From assembly GCA_032629725.1 (NCBI GenBank), contig JAFEVB010000020.1:642501-706500 (forward strand): DNA of 64,000 nucleotides, written 5' to 3'. Positions 48,480-60,535 of this stretch are shown here, piece after piece (positions within the stretch are counted from its first letter, which is position 1; each line of letters opens with the position of its first letter). The notes below the pieces were generated by a model that saw only the letters and a list, made by a program, of their open reading frames with translations, did no database searches and was not told where the DNA came from. Made by a program: the position numbers and the translations under genes. This stretch comes from Gremmenia infestans. Its lineage: Eukaryota > Ascomycota > Leotiomycetes > Helotiales > Hamatocanthoscyphaceae.

Positions 48480-49919
48480 ATGAATGATTGATTGAGGGGA
48501 TGAGGGGGGTGAGGGGGGTGAGAGTATTGTATGTATGTATATACAGTATGTGTGTGTAATGTTTTGCAGTTGGAAAATCCGGTCAGGGATTACGGGGAGG
48601 AGAACGGATGAGCAGGCTTCATTTGGGTGGTTGGTTGTATTATTCTTCTCTTTATTCTATGTATCTATGCTTAGTATATACCCTATTTGCTCACGCGTTG
48701 CTAATGTATTAGCTCATTCACTCATAGCTTATTATATAGTAATACACATGCTTTGCTATTTTCCCATCTTCTCAACTAATCTCGTACGAATTACTTTTTT
48801 TTTCGTATTATCTCATATGCAATTCAAAATCCACCTCTGTCCACACCTAGATAGCGTCTAAATATCATATATATGTACAGCCCGACTTAGATTCCGGTGT
48901 GTTGAAAATACATACCTGAAACCGTCAGCGGGAACATCACCTATATACCTATGTCTGGATCTGGGAATATTTTCTGTATTGCGTGATGTGTTTGAGTATG
49001 GTATAAAGTAGAGTTGGAACAACCTACATTTCCACTGGTGCTCGAGAGCCCGACTAAATTACCTAGGCAGAGCTTACAGCCCCTGAAGAATAGGGATAGA
49101 GTAAAAGCAAATGTCTGGTCTTGCCGTTTCTGCGTCGAGACTGCGATTTGCAACCTAGCACAAGAAAATCCACTCGCAGATCAACACTCATTGGAACTTG
49201 GTATCACCCAGAATAAACCTAGAATAATAGCCCACTTTCGCTATTCCTAACATCTGGTCAATACAAATGAATTTCTACCCCGCGTTGTTCCGGATAACCT
49301 TTACCAGCATACCAATGCTGCGGCACTAAGGATGAGGAAAGTGGACGAAAATTAGGGTAGAGCATGATAACGTATGTCTTGTCTTATAATATCAAAACTC
49401 AACTCTTACCAGACAAATATAATTGACTCAAGCAACCCACTCTTGGCTTCTTCGTTGTTCATATACGCTAAGGTGAAGCTAGAGCCGTCGGACTCGACAG
49501 ACTGGACATTCGAACGCTCTTACTCCAGAGCTGTGAATGGTAATTATCATAGCTTCATGAGAACTTCCCTACGACCAAAGGAACAAAAGACTGTAAAATG
49601 AAAGAAGCAAAATTTTGGGTCGGAAGCGGTTTTCCTTGTTTGTTGTCAACATGCTTTCCTTGAACTTCGACCTTGCGAAATAAGAATTGCCCGTGAATTA
49701 AGGGTTTCTAGAGAATAATCCGACGAACCTTTTATAGTAGATAGATAGTGATAGTGAAAAGCGGAAGAAATATAAAAGTTCAGGTTGACAATGACTATAC
49801 AGGTATTGCACGTGACCTTGAACTAAGCCTTAAATGGACTGCTCACGGTGAACCACCTGAGCTTCAATCTACCTCAAATTCCAAGGTTGTTTTGCAAAAG
49901 CTACACCATCTTCCTCACT
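48480..49919. other. 3' flank and intergenic spacer
   Basis: G-rich tandem (ggggggtga twice) at 48500-48520 just after the giant gene's stop, then pyrimidine- and TA-rich sequence. ORFs at 48535-48861 and 49014-49250 lack domains. Confidence 0.45.
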
Positions 49920-51577
49920 ATGGAGTCCTCTCCGTTGACTTTGGTCTGTATCACCGCCAAATCTGAACCTAGCAAAGCTAAAAATTTGTGTAGGCTCACG
50001 ATCATGCCAGAGCTGCCTCCGTCGCAACTCAGAGCTCTGATACAACAGTCGCAATTAATGAGCATACTTTGGCAGCTGGGGAATTTTCTAAAGCTGCAAC
50101 TGGGACCGGAAGCGCGGAGGCTCTGAGAACGTTGAGACTACTAGAGCATCACCACCAAAGATTATCAGAGCTTCTTCGTTACCCCTCCGAGAACCCACCC
50201 TCGACTACATCTACTGAATCCGAGGTACAAACGTTGGCAGAGAAGCCGTTGTCTACATCTGCAGCTGTCGCTGAGTTACGCGCTTCGAAATCGGATATTG
50301 GGCCTCGCTCGTCCTCTCCTCTACGAAATCCGCCAAGTCTACAACATCCACGACGTCTCCCACCACGCGACTTAAGCTCCTCAATAGCCAGCAACCTTGC
50401 CTCAGCAAGAGGCATTCGTGCAAACTATACTCGACAGCCTCTTTCTCCCAGTATCTCCGCTCAACCAGCTCCTGGTAACCTAGAATCTCATCCTCGCAGA
50501 GATGGAAAGCGATCAAAGGTTACTGGCAGCATTCCTGAATATTCGACTCCACAACCAAGCTGGCTACCACCTACACAAGCCAGTCTAAAGAAATCAGAGC
50601 CTCAGACAGCAACCTCCCGAGCGTCCGCGGTCGCAGAACAAGCGGCTGTAGCTTCTACGCCAACCGATGAAGGATTTTCAAGATTCTACAACACTTTCGA
50701 GAACATAATTTCAAAGCTATCTGCCCCTCTGGCTTTTGCGGGGTTGCCTTTGGTTTCTGAAGAAGAGTCTGGCAGCAATAATCCGGAACCTGTTGTGCCC
50801 GTGAAGAGACGTACATCGAACAGCAAGGAAAGGGCAGCCATAGAGCCGGATCTCACAAAGTATATTTCAAGGGCAGCCTTGAGAGCTTCAGCTCGTGATG
50901 GCCACTCTGCAAATGATTCTTTCTACGTGGTCCCAACAGCCGGGCATACGGTGTCGTACGCCCAAATACTAACATTTGACCAAAAGGAGAGGCGAAGAAT
51001 GGCAGCATCTATGCATGGCGAAAATCCCGAGATGTTCGGAGATCCAGAGGAAGATGATTTCGTCGATGCTAGAGAGACACCTATGCCGCTCTCACCTGGC
51101 TTACCTAGAAAGGGAAGTAAGAGAATGAATAGTAAAATCATGGAGAACAAGGTCGAAGAGCTTGATATGGAGAACAAGAGTTTGAAGGACTGCGTTGATA
51201 GGCTAAGCAAAAGACTTCACGCATTTGAGATGGGGGCTCAGAAGAGCAGTCTGGCACTACAGGAGAGCATGCGACTTTATCGATCATCAAGCCCTGCGAG
51301 AGATCATCTTCCTGGCCAGAGCGTAACCGGTGGAGATGAGTCGTTGAAGAGGAGAGTTCTAGAGTTAGAAGAGCACGTATCGTTGGGTGGAAAGGAGATT
51401 GAGAGATTAGGAAAGGAGAACGACAAACTGAAAGCTGTCGTCACGAGGTATCGAGAGCGGTGGGAGAAACTGAAGGAGGGCGCGAAAACGCGCAGGGACG
51501 GGTCAGCAAAGGACGGAAAGGATGGCGTCTCAAAGAAAGAGATTGATCCAGGCGCAGGTCGTTTTCTGGCTGGATGA
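49920..51577 (+). CDS. MIT-like plus coiled-coil protein, possible Atg38/NRBF2 type
   Basis: 535 residues, two exons: a 24-nt first exon (49920-49943, MESSPLTL) and 49994-51577; intron 50 bp, phase 0, acceptor tgtgtag. The ATG at 49920 is the only in-frame one that reaches the long ORF, which otherwise opens with TTG. N-terminal helices (INEHTLAAGEFSKAA, then EALRTLRLLEHHHQRLSELL, residues about 25-70) look like an MIT domain. A long disordered Ser/Pro middle follows, then two coiled coils (KVEELDMENKSLKDCVDRLS; LKRRVLELEEHVSLGGKEIE running to RYRERWEKLKEG). MIT head plus coiled-coil tail is the plan of Atg38/NRBF2, a subunit of the autophagy PI3-kinase complex I. That assignment is inference; another MIT adaptor is possible. 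Confidence 0.7.
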
Positions 51578-52456
51578 CCATATGTTGAGCATTTCAACTC
51601 TGGCTGGCTATTTACATGTGCGATGAGATTTCGTATTTCATAATCGAGCAAAGCATCTATTTCAATCGAGGAATCATGTAGAGCCTCACTACACCCTTAA
51701 CTTGCAAGCCGCCCCCATTTCAATCTTTTCTCTGAACACGGGATAGAAATGCCTGTCAGCTTACTGCGCCGCAACAACATGTAGGCAGCCACACCTCGGA
51801 AAATGTTTTCCGTATTCCTGCAAGACCAACCAACCAAGCTATCCTCTCTTTTGGTTCGACATTGAGTTCAGGTACCATACCTCACCAGATATTTGTAGTT
51901 CGAGGTGACATCCGTGATGTCGAGTGTGAGATGCTTTGGCAACTTTGGCAGTTTCGGAAGTAAGTTTTATTCATTCTTGGCTTGTTTGCTTTATATTTAT
52001 ACCTAATAGCCTTGATTTCTAGCTGTACAAAATGAATATTCTGTTACGACCGCTCCTTGAGAAGCTTTTTGGTGAGCGGAGTCCAGTACATCATCTGCAT
52101 GCACCTCCTCCACCAATATACCCCACCATGCTCTTAGAGCCCCCCCCCAACCCTTACATGGGGAAACCACTGAATCATCCCGTTCTACCAAGCATGGGTC
52201 CCTGTACTAAGCTTTCTTTTTCTGTCCCAATATGGTGTATCTCTTTCAGCCTTGCGCTCAAAGGGAGATGGAAATGGTGCCTTGAGATCTGCCCATCGAC
52301 AACATTGTGGTTCTGCAACACCGGGGTAACCCATCACCAGTAAGCAGAAACTGCCAATATAAGAGCCTTTCTCCCCTTGGGATCTCGCTGTACAACGGTC
52401 TGGTTTTAGATATATTCCTAGCATACGCCCCAAATTGCTTAATCGCAGCCACCACG
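51578..52456. other. Intergenic
   Basis: 3' flank of the MIT-like gene and presumed promoter of the first kinase. ORF 52032-52343 includes a poly-C run (52140-52149) and shows no domain. An extra 5' exon of the kinase gene here cannot be excluded. Confidence 0.4.
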
Positions 52457-54725
52457 ATGACCCGCAATTGTCTGCAACAAGTGAGGGACTTTTTTTGGAA
52501 CCACCCGAGGGCAGATCAGCCTGCTTCTCAGGATGTTCGTAAGGGCGATGGCGTTTTCGTGCGTAAGTATCTCGATCCTCTGAGCCTGGCTGACTGGGAA
52601 AACTGTCTAGATTTATCCAACTCCAGGTGCAACAAGAACCCGGAAACTTAGTCTGACGTGTAATGAGAGGAATGATGAACAGCGAAAGCCCCTCTTGACG
52701 AAAAGCCCTCCTAGTTCACTTCGCCATTTCCAAGACAATCTCTGCAAGAGTAGATTGTACTTACCTAGCACCCCAACCTTCCTCGAAGATCAATCAAACG
52801 AAAGCTCTAGTCAAGGCCTGCAGGAAGCCGCCACGGATATGCACACGGAGCAATCCCGGGGCACTGCTTCTTCCTCTACTCTGGGGAGCTTCAAAAGCGA
52901 AGACGCCGAATCAAGCAAGTCTTTACACCCACCACAGCGTAGCAATTCTGGATCCGCACTATATGCTGCACTGTTCAAAGCTCGCCATGAATGGCCTCCA
53001 CGCATGAACAGCTACTTTATCCCCAATGATGAGCTAGAACGACTACTCGATGTGGATTCAATAATGGACGAACTTGGCGGATCCCAACTGGGACCCATGG
53101 CTGCGCAGGAATCACATATTTTAGCGCAAGATATCTCCAACAAGGCTCCAAGGTTATTCGCAATTCTTGTTTGTCTAGGACTTGGTGACCTTATTTCTCA
53201 ATTTATCGACGAAGGAATCGACGATGAGGATTTACCTTTTGGCAGGACAGACGACACCAAAAGACCTGGGAGGTGGCAGCTATGCAGCAAATCACGGCCA
53301 AACGAGCCTATCAGATGTATGGCTAATTGGAATCAGCCTAGCATTATCAATTTCGATCGAGAGCAGTGGTACGTTCTAGCTCACGTCTTCGATAATAATG
53401 AAGAGGGTCGAATCCCTCACTACGATATCGGCAACACTTGTATTCTGCCTTTTGTAAAGGACGAAGAGCAAGGCGATCAAGTCAAACAGGGGGGCTTTAG
53501 CACTGTATGGGAGGTTATTATACACCCCGCTCACCAAAAGCTGCATTGTAGTACCAATTCGGAGGTGAAGAAGTCATGTTTTCCGTTGATTGCAATTGCT
53601 AACTCTCCCTAGAAGTCACCACCTGCAATGGCTTTGAAACGACTGCACTCAACTGAAGAGGGAGAATTCCTCTCGGAAGTCAATATGTTCAGAGCGTTCA
53701 CTGCTCACGGTCATCCGCACCTTGTCAGACTGCTCGCTACGTATCGATATAGAAACAGATACTACCTGCTGTTCCCTTTTGCGAAATCGAACCTTCGAAA
53801 ATATTGGGAGAGTAAACCGTTACCGGACTTTACTGGATCCATGATACTTTGGTCTTTGCATCAGTGTAAAGCAATAGCGTCAGGTCTACATCTAATTCAT
53901 ACACGTCAGACTACCCAGTGCCTGGCATACTGGGGAAAAGTACCTCCGGGAAATGATAGTGTCGCTGGTGTTGAAGATGCCGATCGAACATTCGGTCGCC
54001 ACGGAGATATTAAGCCGGAAAATATCTTGTGGTCTATAGAGATAGACGAGATCCACGCGGATCGTTGCAAATGTTTTCTAGAGCGAGGCTATCTTCTCAT
54101 TGCTGATTTTGGCCTCATGGACTTCCACAAGAGACTGACGAGGTCTAAAGTACTTGCCCAGAAAATTGGGGGATCTCAAACATATGAGCCTCCGGAAATG
54201 GGGTTAAAAAAAGAGATCTCTCGAGCTTACGACATCTGGAGTTTGGGTTGCCTGTATCTCGAATTTATAACTTGGATGGTTCTTGGCTGGGAAGCACTTG
54301 ATGAATTTTTTAAAGCCCGAAGCATGACCGGAGCATCGGGCGTCACTGACGATACTTTCTATACCATTATCCAAGATGCGCATGGCCGCTTTACTCCGCA
54401 CGGCATTCTCCGAGAAAGTGTTAGAAAATGGATCCGTGTTCTTCATGGACAGCCACGAAGTTCACTTTTCATTCACGATTTCTTGGACCTCGTTGAAGAC
54501 AAGATGTTAGCTGTTGATACTTCAGCCCGCATCACGTGTGGACCTCTGAATATGGAGCTCAGAAAAATGGTGAAAAGGGGAGAGAAAGAATCAACTTATC
54601 TCACGGAAGCGCAACCCTATGAAAGGAAACCTCGAAAGGCATCTACACCAAGATTTGTTCCTGGTAGCAGCTCTCCTGCTCCAAGTTTACCAGGCTTGAA
54701 GAGATCCACGACCTTTACCTTATGA
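52457..54725 (+). CDS. Fungal protein kinase A of paralogous pair
   Basis: 718 residues, three exons: 52457-52562, 52627-53564, 53613-54725 (introns 64 and 48 bp, phases 1 and 0). The kinase domain shows the P-loop GGFSTVW, VAIK-type Lys K357 (AMALKRL), catalytic loop HGDIKPENIL (D near 480; Gly replaces Arg of HRD), IADFGLMDF and YEPPE before AYDIWSLGCLYLEF. These residues suggest it is active. Before it lies a domain shared with the second kinase: PRLFAILVCLGLGDLISQF..EGIDDEDLPF and FDREQWYVLAHVF. The tail is basic and Ser-rich. Intron 2 splits the P-loop strand from the Lys strand exactly as in the paralogue. An alternative donor 27 bp earlier in exon 1 keeps frame. Substrate unknown; fungal kinases of this kind often sit in accessory, incompatibility-like loci. 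Confidence 0.87.
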
Positions 54726-55144
54726 TGCAAACCGTACATAGACAGGCAACCACTTCACTAAGACGCCTAGAAAAAGTTTCAGCTTAGCGAAGGATAGAGT
54801 GGACTACAGTTTTGAAGAAGACGGACTTTTAGGCACAAGGTGGTCTTAGAATGGGAGTTTTTGGCGCATGGCGATCTCGGATTTCTGGAGAATACCCTTT
54901 GGGATGTACAAGACAGCGTAATATATGAATGCTATTGCTGCTAGCGCATATTAATGTATATATATTCCCAATCATTATCCCGCTCCAGGTCCTGGAGATA
55001 TTCCCCCTCTGCCATTACCCCAACGGTTATTTGGTAAAATCCGATGCTCCGGCTCGGCGCTCGGCGCGAACGGCTTCAATCGACGAAGTAGCAGCTTTCG
55101 ATCTGATCCTACATGGCATCAGTAAGGCTCTCCATCCGCAGATA

Positions 55145-55490
55145 CTAGGAGAGACGTGCCTCGGTGAGAGCCTTGGGGATGGTCAAAATCCAAGAATTCA
55201 GGTGCAACTGATACGTTTTGTTAGTGCTGTCGGCCTGAGAGCCTTGGTGGGGCACTCACCCGAACTGCATAATTTTCACTGCCCCCAAACGTTGTCCTCA
55301 AAAGATGCAGCAACCTCTTTCGGTCGACGTACCTGCCATCGATGACCTGGCGGTGCTTCATTACCTGCTTCGTGTATTGCAGTTGCGACGGTCTCGAAGA
55401 GGAAAAGATGAAGGAGAAGAAGGTCCAGTTTCGACGAGTGTTGTTTAAGTTGAGTTCTCTGGGACCAAACCTGCAATTCGCGCTATTCAA
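55145..55490 (-). CDS. Small protein 1 of the kinase island (partial model)
   Basis: Minus strand, convergent with kinase A. The supported part is exon 55361-55260, intron 55259-55208 (gtgagt donor, cactaac branch, atcag acceptor, phase 0) and exon 55207-55145, giving 54 residues from the ATG at 55361. The frame stays open upstream to about 55490 (FGPRELNLNNTRRNW), so the true start may lie there behind another intron. Core: GRYVDRKRLLHLLRTTFG, then YAVRLHLNSWILTIPKALTE. This matches small protein 2 at 61.8 kb (YVDRKKLLNHL; FKVQLRLNKWTVFVP). I recognise no named family. Confidence 0.55.
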
Positions 55491-56055
55491 TGAAATCTAG
55501 CATTTGCCAGCGTGTTGCATATGCTACCAGTACTGTACAGAGTACATCTATCTGGTAGATAGACCGCCACGATTTTCGTGCTCTGTAGGTCTGCTTCGAA
55601 TCGAGTGGGCCTGGAAAGGTACATCTTGCCGCCTTAAGCCAGCTGCGAAGCCTGGGCTTCTGCAGCATTTTTTGAATATCGGATGGTGTGCGGTGCCTCC
55701 CAATCGGACGACAATATGGCTGCCGGGCTGCAGGGTGGCTGTGTAGAGGGCGAATTGGAAATGTATTGAAGCGCATATGCATCACCTGGTTCCCTTGCGA
55801 TATTCGTACCAGTCACACTGCACAACATCTTACAGCCCACCAACTCTGGTCATGCTCTTTATTACCCAATCTAATACAATATTACAGGATATCACTGAAA
55901 TAATAAGTCAAATCGTCGAACTGTTCACTGACGTGGAACAAGTAAGAAAGTGCTTACTAACTAACACTGAGATATCCAGCGTACTGGATGCTAGTCATAG
56001 TTCTGCTTGTTGTCATGTTCTTGTCTTAAGTGGTCCCCATTTCAGTTGCAACAAA
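55491..56055. other. Intergenic
   Basis: No supported feature. It lies between the minus-strand small gene and the CorA-like gene, so it could hold both promoters. ORFs on either strand lack domains. Confidence 0.4.
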
Positions 56056-58114
56056 ATGGACCAAGAAAATGTCACGTCATATCTCGACTGGGTCAACTCG
56101 TCAGTCATCAACGATATTGAAACAGATTTTGCAGCTACGTTCTATGCCTCTGAGAAACGATCTGCACTAGAGGTCTGTAGATTCTACGAAAATAAGGCTA
56201 GCCTCAAGGACGAGTACGAGAAATTAAGTGTCAATATTGACCCCGAGTCAGTGTCAACTGTGTTGGATGTGGATCGACTTGCTGTATGTTATGTTGCCCT
56301 TTATCCAACCCCCTAACATCGGCTAGCTGACAATTCCAGACATCTCGGGATCCCTGTCATATTTTCTGTATAGGTCAAAGGAACTCCTATTCCAGATTAC
56401 ATGTCACGCGTGAACTTTTCGAACAACTGATTGATAAATACTCAATCTTTGATCGGATATGGGACTTCATGCTGCCGTTCAGTTTCAAGACTCGGGAGTC
56501 TGACATTGGGCACGCTCAATTTCGGTTTCGACAATCAGAACCTGTGGTTCTTAAGCCTAGTAGAAAGCTGGGGTCTTTTGGTATTAGAACTCCATGTATA
56601 TTTTAACGTTTGAATGCTAAAGTGTGTATGTAGAATGTGCGTACGGCTTTCGCTATGTCGAGCTGAACCATAGAAAAGGATCGAATCTGGAGAATCCGGA
56701 CTACGATCCGTGGTCAGTTCGGCAGACTGCAGTTTATCAGCAGTATAATAGCTCCATGGATAGAATGACATTTGTTTTAATCTCACCATCAAAGAAAACT
56801 CAGAAAATATTAGGATTGGCCGTACAGCGGTGCCTCGAGTACAAACGAAGTCTGAATGCTTTTGATCTTCATCTCATTATTATCTCAACATTACACGGGA
56901 ACTGGAGACTGTATGTACGAAGTTTGGAAAGGCTCTTGATGTCACAAGTAAGTTATGAACACTGCTGCTGCTTACGAGCCAATATTAAGACCTGTCTAGT
57001 CAGAAAACGTCACATTAACACCAGTCAGAAGCGAAGACGTACGATGGACACCCTCGACCGACATTTCCATAAAGTTCATTGATCGGCAGAGACTCAAGCA
57101 GACTGAGGATAAGATCTTAGATCTAAAGATCATTTTTGAATCTCTATATAATACACAGTCGAAACTACAGAAGCAGTGCCAGATTCACTGCATGGAGTCA
57201 AGGTGCAATGAATGTACTTGTTCTAGGACCATGGAAGAACTTGAGGAGCAGATGAATGAGGCGCAGGTAAACTTAAAGAAGGTTGAAGTTCTACATAAAA
57301 AGGCTCAGGGAACAGCACATATGGTAAGTAACTGCATCTTCCAAAAGGCAATATAATACCAGCCTACTTACATTGAGCAGCTCACGGATTGGCTCGATTA
57401 TGAGAATGCTCAAGTTGCACATCTTAATCAGATGTCTCTTAATGGACTAATCAAAGAAACTAAAGAAGAGAACATCCAGATGAGAATCCTCACAGTAGGT
57501 AATTAATTGAGAAAAACCACATATCCACTAAAACTTCACAGGAGAGAAGTTCCCGAGATGCAACTGGTATGTAGAAACTGTTTACCGACACCATGGCCTA
57601 GCTCTGATAATCCACAGCGGTGAAGATACTGACGGTCATCACCCTTATTTATCTACCAATGACTGTCGTTATGGTAGGCCTTTGGTCTCATACAAATTGA
57701 CTTAGTAGTCAAGGCTAATTGTTCTAGAATTTCTTCTCAACCCAGCTCATTCAAGTCGACGACCATGGTCGAATATCGATAATTTCTCAGTCGTGGTGGT
57801 TTGTGGTAGTCGCCATTCCTTTAACAATTATCACTTTCGCAATATGGAAATTATGGTTATCATACACAATGAACGCGCAAGAGGGTAAGAAATCACTCCA
57901 GTTCGGCGAGGTTAAAGCCAACAGCCGACGGTCTTCAATTGAACATGGCGGCACTTACAATTGGAATTTTTGGAATCGGTCTCCTTCAAAGCGCCACCAG
58001 AGAGGCGGGATATTAGAGAACGAGCCTACTAGAAAAGCCTTCAATATTGACACGGAATCTACACCAATAGGCACAATATCATCACCGAGGGCACACCTGG
58101 ATCGGAAATGGTAA
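56056..58114 (+). CDS. CorA-like two-TM fungal protein
   Basis: 562 residues, eight exons: 56056-56283, 56340-56580, 56634-56947, 57000-57323, 57381-57494, 57542-57566, 57618-57673, 57728-58114; every phase closes. Sequence order is that of fungal CorA-like Mg2+-transporter-superfamily proteins: HVTRELFEQLIDKY, then FECAYGFRYVE, PWSVRQTAVYQQY, FVLISPS, then a long coiled-coil helix (EELEEQMNEAQVNLKKVEV), then VKILTVITLIYLPMTVVM (TM1) running into NFFSTQ, and WWFVVVAIPLTIITFAIWKLW (TM2). The Gly-Met-Asn selectivity motif of true CorA channels is not present; NFFSTQ stands in its place, as usual in these fungal relatives, so ion transport is unproven. A polar tail of about 80 residues follows. 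The gene lies between the two kinases. Confidence 0.88.
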
Positions 58115-58724
58115 CAACAAGCGAGCCACAGAATTGGTGAGGCCTTTTACTGCGTGCTGATAAATTATTGCTGCCTAATTCGAAAGTACCGGTAATTCTG
58201 GTTGGAAATGGGAAGCATCGGGCGTACTGTAATTGACAGTTCCCTGGCCAAATCATATGTGTTGTCAGCATGTCTCCTGATAAGCGCCCGATGTAGGTTT
58301 ACCATGCACACCATTTGCTGAAGATGGTTGATGGATGCCACACCTTTAGCCCTCGCCCGCTTTCTATCGACGCCCTATCATACTCTCCAGAAGCTTGTGA
58401 CTTCTGAAATTACTCAACCAATAGAACGTCAGCACATATTTTGCAAACTGATGGCGGTCTGTTGAGGCTCTGTCGGAAGGTTAAAGGGGATTTCTTCAAG
58501 TAGAGGTAGCCCCAGCCTTATATACTGCGTGCGACTTCGATCTCCTCGAGACGATTCAAAATGCTCTTACACAAGCTCTGAAAACTCCAGCTACTTTCCG
58601 ATAAAGCGTCAATAGTCATTATCTTACCTGCTTCTTGGTCGTTCTGTTAGCCCCTAGCTAGAGCTAAGATATCTAGCTCTCTGAGGCACACACGTACTTC
58701 TAGTGTAACACTCCATAGAACTCA
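58115..58724. other. Intergenic upstream of kinase B
   Basis: 610 bp with no supported ORF; presumed promoter of the second kinase. No copy of the 9-mer family was seen. Confidence 0.4.
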
Positions 58725-60535
58725 ATGGCGTCTTGTACCCTTAAATATGACCTACTCGATGGTCTGGAAGAAACTCCCATTGGATCAACCAGATACTTCA
58801 TTCCCATCAATCGCCTGCGCAGCCTGGTAACACGACCCGAAGTCGAGAAAGCCTTGAGGAATGTTTATCCACACATGGAAGAAGATAAAGCAACCCTCCA
58901 GCGGTGTTTGTCGGTCATTTATCCTCAGTCCAAAAGGATATTCGCTATTCTAATAACAGCAGAGCAGAAGGCTTTTGGAGATGCCATTAAAGCGTTTGCC
59001 GCCGAAGGCGTCACCGACAATGATCTGCCGCTTTGTCGAGCATACAATGAAGACAAAAGTTCATTCGTACTTTGCAAAGAGAACCACAAACTCTGTAAAA
59101 AAGTAGATCATCAACTGTGCGGGATCCAGGCAATGTCAGAGTGGCACAAGCGAAGCAGGAGCGAATTCGACCGGACTCAGTGGTTTTTCCAAGCGCCGGA
59201 ATTTCGAAAGTCACCGGGGGAGATCCCCTACTTTAAATTTCATGAGAGCGTCGTTATGCCTTTCTTGGAAGATCATGAACACGATATCGAAAAGTTTCGA
59301 GCTGGAGGGTACAGCAACGTTTGGCCTGTACAGATTCATTGGGCTCATCAGAACCTCGTCGACACAACAGACCCAAAGGTATTTCCTTCGAAAGAAAAGA
59401 TCTAGCAGTTACTTAGTTTGAACAGGGACCTCATCTAGCCATCAAACAATTAATCTCTCGAGATAAGCTTCAATTCAATAGGGAAACAGAGTTTCTCAGG
59501 AAACTCTCGCAACGCGATGATCCACATCTTATAAAACTTCTAGCGACCTACAAGTTTAAGAATCAATACCACTTAGTTTTTCCTTATGCGAATGAGAACC
59601 TGAGAGAGTATTGGGATTCTGTCGACATTCCTTATTGGAACAGGGAGACGGCTTTCTGGTTTCTCCGAGAAATGTGTGGGTTAGTGGCCGCATTGAATGT
59701 TATTCATAATTTCGACCTAGGTGACTCTGCCACCGTGGTAGACGATAATCACGATACTGGAAATTCAACCCTAGAAAGATTCAGCCGTTTCCGGAATGTT
59801 AGACTGAGTGTTGAAGAGCCTGAAAAGAAGTATGGCCGTCACGGAGACCTAAAGCCAGAAAATATTCTGCGGTCAGAGGGACCCCGAGATTCTAAGAATG
59901 CTGGCGTGCTTCAAATAACAGACTTTGGTCTTGGGAGGTTTCATCGGTTCGAGTCCCGTTCGATGCAGGATCCAAAGAAAATTACGGGATCGTCAACATA
60001 TGTACCCCCTGAGATTGCACTTGGCAAACCTGTTTCCCGCGCATATGATATATGGAGCTTAGGCTGCATCTTTCTCGAGTTTATTACTTGGCTACTTGAA
60101 GGTACACAGGGGCTCGATCACTTCAATAACGCTCGGCTCTTGCTAGGGGAGGACGGCATCGAAGACGATGTTTATTTTACCCTCACGCCAACAGACCCGT
60201 CTAATGGTCACCCGGAGGCTATGGTACGAACAGGGGTGGTCAAGTGGATTGGCCGTCTGCGCACAAGCTCACGTTGTTCTGAAATGTCCCTTGGGTTCCT
60301 GGACTTGATTGAGCAGTCTATGCTTAAAGTTGATTCTTCTGGGCGCATTTCTGCTGAACTGTTGGTGGCGAAGATGAAACGGATGCTCGATAAAGGCGAA
60401 AACCAGGCGGGCTACCTTTTGGGAAGCAATGAGTCGGTCATTGATGTGCACTCTGGTATGAAACTTCCCTGTGCTCGGAAGACTAAGAGTCCGAAGGTCA
60501 AATTTGATGTACCGTTTGATGCTTCTGAGCGATGA
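58725..60535 (+). CDS. Fungal protein kinase B of paralogous pair
   Basis: 587 residues, two exons (58725-59378, 59426-60535; intron 47 bp, phase 0). N-terminal block shared with kinase A: KRIFAILITAEQKAFGDAI..EGVTDNDLPL and FDRTQWFFQAPEF..EIPYF. Kinase signatures: GGYSNVW, K225 (HLAIKQL), KYGRHGDLKPENIL (D359; HGD instead of HRD), ITDFGLGRF, YVPPE, AYDIWSLGCIFLEFITWLL. It lacks the first 100 or so residues of kinase A and has its own start (MASCTLKYDLLDG). The C-terminus is short and basic. Intron position and phase equal those of kinase A intron 2, so the pair arose by duplication. Overall identity is moderate, so the duplication is not recent and both copies escaped RIP. Confidence 0.88.

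Noticed and set aside
59946..59958. tRNA B-box-like string (ggttcgagtcccg)
   Set aside because: It lies inside the kinase B coding exon, in frame, with no A-box or cloverleaf around it.
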